Shown: positions 1 to 21,911 of the stretch, piece after piece
Numbering within the stretch: the stretch's first letter is position 1
Layout of the letters: each line of letters starts with the position of its first letter
Source of the DNA: Glandiceps talaboti
Taxonomy: Eukaryota; Hemichordata; Enteropneusta; Spengelidae
DNA: 25,000 nucleotides
Direction: 5' to 3'
NCBI RefSeq assembly: GCF_964340395.1
Contig: NC_135550.1
Span: 18,959,176 to 18,984,175, forward strand
Notes under the pieces: generated by a model
Database searches by the model: none
What the model was told of the DNA's origin: nothing
What the model saw: the letters and a program-made list of their open reading frames with translations, nothing else
Position numbers and translations under genes: made by a program

Positions 1-94
1 AGCCTTCCCTCCCCTTCTTCAATTTTAATGATTTTCATAAACAATGAGCTTACAGTGATTGGTCTGACAAAAGAGCAAATTCCATGGTCTAAGG

Positions 95-102
95 TATAGA
101 TA
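95..102 (+). promoter_or_regulatory. possible TATA-like box upstream of the FABP-like gene
   Basis: TATAGATA lies a little over 100 bases upstream of the ATG at 207. If it is used, transcription would start near 125-130 and give a 5' leader of about 80 bases. This is a simple AT-rich match with no further support such as an initiator or a mapped 5' end. Confidence 0.2.
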
Positions 103-206
103 TCTACAGGTCTCTACGTGCAACTTGTATAGTGTACACGTGTCTAACGCACATCATTAACCTCCATAAACTCGTGCAGTGCAGATCTATACATCCTCAG
201 AAGACC

Positions 207-404
207 ATGGCAAACCTTGTTGGAACTTGGAAATTAGAGAAAAAAGAGGGGGCCGAGGAAATAACCAAGGTATTAGAAGCGAAAGAAGACACCGCTCAAC
301 TCTTCATAGGGATGACGCCAACTATGGAGGTGTCCAAAACCGACAACACCTTTACATTCAAATTGAAAATCTCGGACACCATTACCTTAGAATACATCAT
401 AATA
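207..404 (+). CDS. FABP-like gene, coding exon 1 (residues 1-66)
   Basis: The exon runs from the ATG through EYIII and ends with a complete codon before the donor gtaagt at 405. Read-through of the donor reaches a stop within six codons. It covers the first beta strand, the helix-turn-helix lid region and the strands up to just before GEEFE. Confidence 0.85.
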
Positions 405-984
405 GTAAGTAACGGTTTTTAGTGACATTTTGACTATCGTCGTCAATGAATTCACATATATCTAGTGTCTAGTAAATGACGAACAAAGTTGTTCATATGA
501 AATTACTTCGGTAAAACAGTTGAAATGTGTAACAAAGTTCATATCGCCAGACAATGTTAGGAACTGTTACCGCGATTTGCCATTCTGATAACCTATACCG
601 GGTCAGACAAGCATGAACTAAAAAAATGGACTGTGAACTCTATCACATTTTTCTTATCCATCACGGTAAATCTCGGCTAACATACGTTGGTAGTGTAAAG
701 TGAAATGTAACATCAATTTTTCCCGATTTCTAGTAAAGAAATTGATAGTATATGTTCATTTCTTTTTTCCACAGGTGGGCGAGGAGTTCGAAATAACCAA
801 TCACATTACAGGAGAGAAAGGAAAGGCCACAGCAAAACTGGATGGTGACAAATTGGTTATTACTCCTGTCGCGGACAGTCCAAAAGCAATGACAACAAGT
901 GAAGAAGTGGTTGACGGTAAACTTGTGATAACCTTGACTACAAAGAGCGGCGTGACCTGTAAGCAAGTCTACGGGAAGGCTTAA
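207..984 (+). CDS. fatty acid-binding protein-like (FABP/iLBP family), 2 exons, 135 aa
   Basis: Coding exons are 207-404 and 775-984, joined in phase 0 across a GT-AG intron. The product is a small cytosolic ten-stranded beta-barrel carrier of fatty acids or other hydrophobic ligands. Seen: the N-terminal family signature NLVGTWKLEK (residues 3-12), the GEEFE strand (68-72), VDGKLVITL (112-120) and the C-terminal CKQVYGKA (128-135). Total length fits the family's 130-137 aa. The ATG at 207 is chosen because it starts the family signature and has a strong context (A at -3, G at +4); the same frame is open upstream from 132, but that extension matches nothing. Odd points: by eye-alignment the two ligand-carboxylate arginines (R106 and R126 in vertebrate numbering) are replaced by Glu109 and Gln130, and the only intron falls after codon 66. 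CKQV resembles the C-terminus of cellular retinol-binding proteins, so the ligand may not be a fatty acid. The family call is firm and the ligand is unknown. Confidence 0.9.
775..984 (+). CDS. FABP-like gene, coding exon 2 (residues 67-135 and TAA)
   Basis: A pyrimidine-rich acceptor (tcttttttccacag) ends at 774, and the exon opens with VGEEFE in phase 0. It carries the C-terminal half of the barrel and ends in TAA at 982-984. The minus-strand open frame over the same bases is a shadow. Confidence 0.88.
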   Translation: MGEEFEITNHITGEKGKATAKLDGDKLVITPVADSPKAMTTSEEVVDGKLVITLTTKSGVTCKQVYGKA

Positions 985-1129
985 ACGGGCATCACCAATA
1001 CTGAAATAGGCGTATCGACTTGTAACGTGCTTCTCTTTGTATTCGATAAACCCGAACAATTACTGATGAAATCCAGTCTGTTTGAAAAAAATCACAATGC
1101 TTAATTTGTAATTTTTATTGCGTGTTGCA

Positions 1130-1135
1130 AATAAA
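1130..1135 (+). terminator. poly(A) signal of the FABP-like gene
   Basis: A canonical AATAAA lies about 145 bases after the stop codon. It is followed within 25 bases by a GT/T-rich stretch (gtgcaagtgttgtttatttt), as expected of a downstream element. This predicts a short 3' UTR ending near 1150-1160. Confidence 0.6.
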
Positions 1136-1159
1136 GTGCAAGTGTTGTTTATTTTACCA

Positions 1160-2011
1160 ATGAAATGTGCAATTCATGTGTACACCCTTTTATTCAGCTT
1201 CTAACATCGCCATACGTTTGTCTCCGTTGTTTATTTACTGTGTTGTTGCTGGACAAATTTATCCGTGACGGATAAAAAAAGTCACCAAATTAATTTATAA
1301 ATAATCAAAATGTGTAATAAGAATTTTAGACTAACTTTTAACTAACTTCTGTTTCTAAAAAAACTAGCCTATGTATGTTACTAGTTATGCTGGGTTCTAA
1401 AAAGTAGTCTTTATGAACATCAGTTGCCATGGTAACCATAAATCGCCATGTGTAAATTTGACATTTATTGCAATGAAGTAATAATAATAATTTTGATGAT
1501 AAGAAAAACATGCTTGCCTGTAAAAACATCTATCTTTGGAAATTTGTTTAACATACTGAGTCCAAAAAAGCTTTCATACAAATTGGTTGCCATAGTAACC
1601 AATCGCAACTATCAGACATAAACATAAAAAAGTATAGGGGGAATATTTTTTTCATGCTCATAACATTTCTGAGTTGGTGACATCCATTGTAACACACGAA
1701 GTAAAACAGGATAGCTGTTTCCATAGAAACAAAAAGTAGGCTTAAAAAGTTCCATGTTTCAAAAAAAAACTATGCCTCTGACAATAACATTTAAGTAATA
1801 ATGATTCGGATAATAATAACCGAATTTAAACTAGGGTGAGTTGTTATGCTAAGTCCTTAAAAGGAGTAATCTCATTGTACATGTAGCAAGACACAGAAGA
1901 AGAAGAAAACATAAGTACCTCATCTGTTTTCCCTCCACGACTACAAACAGGTACAGTCAACAAAGTTGTTCTTGCCAATAAAAGTTATACGGAATTCTTC
2001 AGAGGGCCAGC
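1160..2011. other. intergenic, AT-rich, no gene seen
   Basis: No open frame with family resemblance, splice structure or biased composition is visible on either strand. Two similar pieces, 'gttgccatggtaaccata' near 1423 and 'gttgccatagtaacc' near 1585, look like diverged copies of a short palindromic motif. Confidence 0.4.
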
Positions 2012-2457
2012 AATTTTTTTTTCGATCGGTAGCGGGAGAGGAGCAAACAAGGACGAATTGTGGTTGGGGAAGTCCTGATTTTGATACAGTGGGAGGGTAA
2101 AACATGACATAGTATGTAAGGTAACGCACATTGTGTACTCTAAAATGAATTGTTGGTTTAGTGGAAAGCACATTCACTGAAATGTTTTCCTGTTGATGAG
2201 TGGGTAAATCACTCTCAATATTGGGTGGGCAGTGGGCTGACGGGGAAGTTTAAACCAATGGGAGGTAGGGAAGGAGGGCAGATATCCTTCACTACCAGTT
2301 GGATGGCACATAAGAACAGCTAAACAGCCTTCCACCATTTTTTTGGGGGGTGGGGTGTGGGGTGTGGGGCGAATCCATTTAACTCATTACCTTACGGTCT
2401 GAAACAACATAATATTATGATAATGAAAACCACATATCTTCCCATTGGCTGCACCTG
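2012..2457 (+). repeat. dispersed repeat of unknown class, copy 1
   Basis: This segment matches 4460-4868 in the same orientation. Shared anchors include ttcgatcggtagcgggag, ttttgatacagtggga, aatgaattgttg, tagtggaaagcac, ggtctgaaacaac, aatgaaaaccaca and ttggctgca. The copies differ by many substitutions and small indels, so they are old or independently inserted. No reverse transcriptase or transposase reading frame is visible, which suggests a non-autonomous element. Neither end shows a convincing inverted repeat or target-site duplication. Confidence 0.7.
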
Positions 2458-3451
2458 TACAAGGGCACCGAAAGACTTTTGAAATGCAGAATGATGACTT
2501 AACTCGGTCTTGGCTGTTACATAAACATGTGAGAAGAATGTGACTAGTGGATGTGCATGCTATAGCTAATGGTACAGTAGTACTAGGAGGTCTTGCAAAT
2601 AATTTGTTGTCAATCATTACGTTCCAATGGTAAGGGGCCTCCAGTCAGTAACTATAAGGGGGGATGGGGAGGGGGAAAGTTTAACAAATCAGTTCTCAGG
2701 GGAGGACCGTATATTAGAAAATTGGATTGAGGGAGGGTCATATTTTACTTTGACTCATTGTATTGTCTGACTCAGTTTTGCATTATTTTGTGATTTTGGC
2801 ATCCCATCGCTGCTACCGCAACTCTACACACCACTTTTGCCACATCGGTTAGGGTTAAGTTTAGGGTTAGGTTAGGTACAGTAATATCAGACAATATCAA
2901 ATTGCTGCTGACAACAACGCATTGAATTAATTGTCAGTTGTGATGTGAGGGAAGAAGTGGGTCTCGCAGGATAACAGTTGGGTACGATATTAGGGTTAGT
3001 GTTGTGGAGATGACACGTTGACCTCGGTCCCGACAGTGTCGGGAGTGTTTGGGAGTTAACGTTGTGGCCTTCAGCTCAGCTATTAAATGAAATCAAAACA
3101 CAGGTATTGATTAATACAATGCCATCACACAAATTCACTGCGATAGTAGTAGTTGGGGAAATAACCAATGCCTTTGAAACGTTTAATGTGGTGGCAGCGG
3201 TGGGATTAAGTCCTTTAAACCATTGATTCTGAGACGAGTGCCCTTTTCCATGCCTGACGGCATTTAAACCATGTTTTTTGAAATATTTTAACACGGGAGG
3301 GTCATGTTTTAGAGAAAGGACATTCGATGGATGGTCATTTTTTAAAACAACGGAATCGGGTATGATAAATTTTATGAAAAAACCCATTCCTGATTTCCCC
3401 CGGCCCTCCCTCCTATGTAATTATTTTAGGCTCGCTGATGAAATATGCTTG
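2458..3451. other. intergenic, G-rich patches and telomere-like motif
   Basis: No gene is seen. The stretch holds G-rich runs (2641-2735), a short imperfect TTAGGG-like cluster at 2848-2876 and another 'ttagggtta' near 2991, and a small perfect palindrome cccgac-agt-gtcggg near 3030. A 'gggagggtcat' motif occurs at both 2731 and 3296, which hints at another diverged repeat. Confidence 0.4.
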
Positions 3452-3500
<49 letters not shown>

Positions 3501-3523
3501 GCCTGCCTGCCTGCCTGCCTGCC

Positions 3524-3573
<50 letters not shown>
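3452..3573. repeat. (TGTC)n/(TGCC)n microsatellite
   Basis: An almost uninterrupted TGTC tetranucleotide array contains a central TGCC block at 3501-3524. Its Cys/Leu/Val/Ser-rich open frames are artefacts of the repeat. Confidence 0.97.
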
Positions 3574-3574
<1 letters not shown>

Positions 3575-3610
3575 ATACACACTATCTAAACTCTACAAAC
3601 TCTGAAATCC

Positions 3611-3778
3611 TATTCCTTACGGGGGTTTACTCCTATAGTTGGCGAGTGAGTATTTACCTTCATGGCGACATTTCGAGACTAGTTCGGATTTTTTGTTCAG
3701 TAACATAATACTCTTTTCAGCATTGATTATACAAAGTTTCTCAGATATAAAACAGCAGTAAACCCCCTGTAAGGAATA
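3611..3778. repeat. foldback element with ~21-bp inverted ends
   Basis: The left end tattccttacgggggtttac (3611-3630) is the reverse complement of the segment at 3758-3778, apart from one inserted T in the right arm. The arms enclose about 125 bases with no open frame of interest. This looks like a small MITE-like foldback, but no flanking target-site duplication is evident. Confidence 0.5.
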
Positions 3779-4126
3779 TTTTAGTCCAACCATCTTGTTA
3801 CGCAGTATATACATACAAACATTAAGTGTGTGTACCGACCTTGACAATCCCAATTTAGTTGTCTGAAGATCGCTCGAAGCGTGAAATTCTGAGTAACGAC
3901 TTATTACATCCTTATTCTTTTGAATTAAGTCTATAATGCTCTGCTACTCATATTTGCATCGAGCACTGTTCTCTCCAACGAGACACTTACATTATCTGAT
4001 ATCCAACATCTTTCTAGTTACTAGTGCGCATGTCACTCAATTCACCTGCATATTAAAAGCCGGTATTCTAAAAGAAGGTGGCAATACCATCATAGAAGTG
4101 TCGCGACAAGCAGCAGTGCTGGAAAG

Positions 4127-18503
<14,377 letters not shown>

Positions 18504-18649
18504 CCATTTACAGCTATAATGTGTATAGGCAAGTAAAGATAGGTTATTTTAACAGTACCAAGATGAAAAATATTCACTTTTTAAAAATCTGGCTTGTATA
18601 AAAAAAAGTCTATATGTTTTTTATTAATAGAATATTGATATATGTATAT

Positions 18650-18655
18650 ATTAAA
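18650..18655 (+). terminator. candidate poly(A) signal of the Dispatched-like gene
   Basis: ATTAAA lies about 147 bases after the stop. A canonical AATAAA lies further on at 18948-18953, followed by a tttg-poor region. Which is used cannot be told from sequence. Confidence 0.35.
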
Positions 18656-18947
18656 CTTGAATGAAATCAAAAGGCATATACAATATGCGCTTGAATGGCA
18701 TCAATGGACATTTACAATTCTAGTTCTAGATACGTACCCTTTTTTGTCACAGTGATATGTTAAGATGTTTGATAAAACTTGCGAGGGCTTTTTGCTGATA
18801 TGGATATAGGTGAAATTTGCTTTAATGGGCTAGGTCAGTATTTGTGTCCTTCGTACAGATGTCCTTTACATTCACCCCTGGTTCCTACACATCCAAAGTA
18901 ACCAGACGAAAATCTTCAGAGTGGAAGAAACAGCCATAATTGTTCCA

Positions 18948-18953
18948 AATAAA
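18948..18953 (+). terminator. alternative poly(A) signal (AATAAA)
   Basis: A canonical hexamer 445 bases after the Dispatched-like stop codon. It would give a 3' UTR of about 470 bases. The downstream stretch (18972-18990) has some GT content. Confidence 0.3.
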
Positions 18954-18959
18954 CGTAGC

Positions 18960-21387
18960 ATACAGGACGTTGAAATGTTGTACAAGTTGGAACATTAATC
19001 CACTAACAGGACCAGCATGTGGCGATATATTTCAAAATATATCCTAGGCTGTTAAATCAAATCCGACATGTATCAATTCAAGTTAATTAAGCGTATTGTT
19101 ATTGTTATTGTTATTGTTATTGTTATTGTTATTGTTATTGTTATATATTTACCTTGTTTGTGAAAAATTGTGACAGGGTATTGCAAAATTGGCACTTGTA
19201 CACGTTGTTCAGATTTTATGTGTGTGGCGTCATTTTACTGATTTGGTGCGACATTATGTTCATGTCATACCACACCTTACTATGTGTTAAAGCACAGGAC
19301 GATGATAAGATACAAATGCTTAGCATTTGAGGGGTTTATGCAATATTAAAAACTGAAGACATCAAAGTATGCCACACTCTAATGTAATAGATAATTGTAC
19401 ATCTATAGGGTTTTAACCACATTCTATCATTCCCCTGAGAGGGGGCAACTCCTGTAGACGACCCCCGTGGGAAGGTTCTCTGGAAAGAGGTTCGCTGGGA
19501 AGGGGTGCTTTTTGTGCTCATAAGGTATCACAAGGGGTATACTTTTCTTGGCCAAAAGATTTTGAAACACCCTGCCCAACTGGACCGGCAGGTTTTGCTT
19601 CATCAATTCAAACCTAGAATTTTTCACTATCATTTAAAAAAAATAATATTTAGGGAAAGAGCAGGCTGGGGAGAAAATACTTTGGCAAATTGTTTTTTCA
19701 TAGCTGCTGGGGGGGGGGGGGTGTTGTGTTGGCTAAACCGGGAGTGTTATACATGTGAAATTATACGATACACCTCAACCCCCCCCCCCCAACCCCCCCA
19801 TCCACATTTTAGAGATGCACAATTGTACGGTATACTACAATAAAGTAACAGTATTAATCAACATTACTGTCCACACATAATAATTGCAGGGAGACATCTC
19901 ACATTGGACTGTAACCTATACCATCAGCTGCCTTCAAAACAAAGGAGTATGAGATACTCAGTAATTTGACTTACTTTAATCTGATCTTGTACTGTTATTT
20001 TTTCTCATTGTACTTAACTTTAATTGCCGTGTTGTGACACTTGATCTCTTGCTTTACTGTGTATTCAACAGTTATCATCATGGCACAATAAAGAATAATA
20101 AAATTACATCCAATGTAAACCACGTCTACATGTCATACCACACATTATCTACACCACATTATGCCCTATCCATGACACACATCATATAGTGTTTTCACTG
20201 AAGGTGATAAGCACTTATGAGTCATGAATATTCATTGTTCACCTATTACATATGTACTTCTACTGACTCCCATAAGGCAATGCGACCCACAGCAAAAATT
20301 CCCAAATAAGGTACAAGTACAAATTGGTGTTTCCGTGAAATTGTATGTAATATAGGTAATGTACAATCATTTGATGACACATGATGCAAAGTTTATGAAA
20401 ATGTACTTATTTCCTGGATGGATATTTAATGGATGTCGATTACACTTTCTGTACTTATACCTATGTTGTTTCCATGGTTACAGAAAGATATTATGTCTAA
20501 TGGTTTACATTATCAAACTCATCTCAGATGCTGTCATTGTGTAATTATACAATGCCAAAAACAAATGATATCGCATTATATTGCTCTACTAGATGGAAAG
20601 ATATGTTGTGCTGTTCAGCCTTATAGTCACACAGTACAAGCTCGCTTGTGAAAATGCCTTCCCTCATCAGTTATTTTTATTTGGCCAATCTCAACATGCC
20701 AAAATATTTCAGTCAGTCAAATGATGCCTTGCTACTTAAGTGCACTGGCAGTTGTAGACTTGCACTAGTCCCTTGGAAGATGTTTATGTTTTTTTTCGTT
20801 TTTTAAGTCTCACACTCTTCAATAGTTTTGAGTGTGTTCTTCATTTATTTTTTGGGGGGGAAAATGTTGTTAATTATTTTTCTTCTTTTTACCAATTAGT
20901 CCCCAAAAGGGGAGGGGGGGGGGGGGCTTATGCTTATGCATTCACCTGACTGTTTTGCTAATACACTGGCTTAGATTATCATTTCAAACAAAAGAACACA
21001 GTTATGTTTTACATGTAAACAAATTTACTTCCTTCAAATAAAGAATGAAAAAAGCCCCAGTTGGTTTGAAACAGTTTCACTCAATGGAGAAATGAAACCC
21101 CAACACTATAGTTAAATACATCATAATAAGTTGAATACAAATTGATTGCAATGTCTGATGATAATTTTATGCACACACTGATAATAACAAATTGTATGTG
21201 TCCTATAAATCTAAAATTATTCATTTGCATAATTAATGATTTTCAGTCATTAAGCAATATCTTAAGTATACAAAACTTCAGATTTCTTATAGTTTAGCAT
21301 AACTATTTGCCAATTAAGGAGTATATCATGTATGACATAGGTAAGAATTTCCAACAATTTAATGTGTGTAGGAATGAAAATTTAAAA
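18960..21387. other. intergenic region between convergent genes, no gene seen
   Basis: Open frames here are short, lack splice-compatible partners and match nothing I know. The region contains (ATTGTT)n, a 13-G run at 19709-19721 with a 12-C run at 19779-19790, and another CCCC-AAAA-GGGG-A-poly-G cluster at 20901-20926. The stretch 19420-19720 looks like an old interspersed repeat of unknown family. Confidence 0.45.
19095..19143. repeat. (ATTGTT)n microsatellite
   Basis: Eight uninterrupted hexanucleotide units. Confidence 0.96.
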
Positions 21388-21497
21388 ACCTTGCCCTTAT
21401 GGAAGACAAATAAGTCTATCATCTCTAACGTGCCCTGTTAGTAATGTCTGGTTGAATGGAGACACAGTTGCAAAAGACCTTGCCATTATGGAAGACA
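21388..21497 (-). pseudogene. partial duplicate of the CBM9-like terminal exon, flanked by direct repeats
   Basis: Positions 21408-21472 match 21725-21789 with two differences. On the minus strand both encode ATVSPFNQTLLTGHVRDDRL, and both differences are synonymous third positions. The copy ends ICLP then TAA, where the main exon has IWFA then TGA. The copied segment lies between two 21-bp direct repeats (21388-21408 and 21477-21497, one mismatch). No convincing acceptor precedes it, so it is best read as a non-functional fragment, though use as an alternative terminal exon is possible. Confidence 0.75.
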
Positions 21498-21691
21498 TTT
21501 AGGTTAAATCTGGTTTGGTTTATCATAAAAGACTCATTCAATAAAGTTCTAATTCGCTATATTCTTAAAAAACAGACTGACATGTAAAGCTTTGTTTTTC
21601 TTTTTTCTTTTTTTAAAAATGAAATTAAATATAAAACAACCCCATGTAATAAATAACCAAATAATAAATGACAAGAACAGCAGCAAAGCAT

Positions 21692-21697
21692 TTTAAT
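21692..21697 (-). terminator. possible poly(A) signal (ATTAAA) of the CBM9-like gene
   Basis: The plus strand reads tttaat, so the minus strand has ATTAAA 17 bases after the stop. It is unusually close to the stop, and the true signal may lie further downstream. Confidence 0.2.
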
Positions 21698-21713
21698 ACT
21701 AATAGCTAACAAA

Positions 21714-21911
21714 TCATGCAAACCAAATGAGTCTATCGTCTCTAACGTGCCCTGTTAGTAATGTCTGGTTGAATGGAGACACAGTTGCATTAAAGTTATA
21801 ATTGGTAACATCCATAACTGGACGTTTTGCACACTGGCCCTGGACCACCCAGTCAGGAAGCTCAAGTTGATTTAAGTCTGCTGTAAAATATCCTTGTATA
21901 GCAAAGAACAT
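21714..21911 (-). CDS. CBM9-like gene, terminal exon
   Basis: The acceptor gttgtttttcag is followed in phase 0 by MFFAIQGYFTADLN and runs to RDDRLIWFA and TGA. The Met is internal because the frame continues from the previous exon. Part of it is duplicated at 21408-21472. Confidence 0.87.
   Translation of the reverse strand: MFFAIQGYFTADLNQLELPDWVVQGQCAKRPVMDVTNYNFNATVSPFNQTLLTGHVRDDRLIWFA

Noticed and set aside
730-1059. 109-codon minus-strand frame over FABP exon 2
   Set aside because: It is the antisense shadow of a well-supported coding exon and has no family resemblance.
3278-3708. Cys/Leu/Ser-repeat proteins
   Set aside because: They are produced by the (TGTC)n/(TGCC)n microsatellite.
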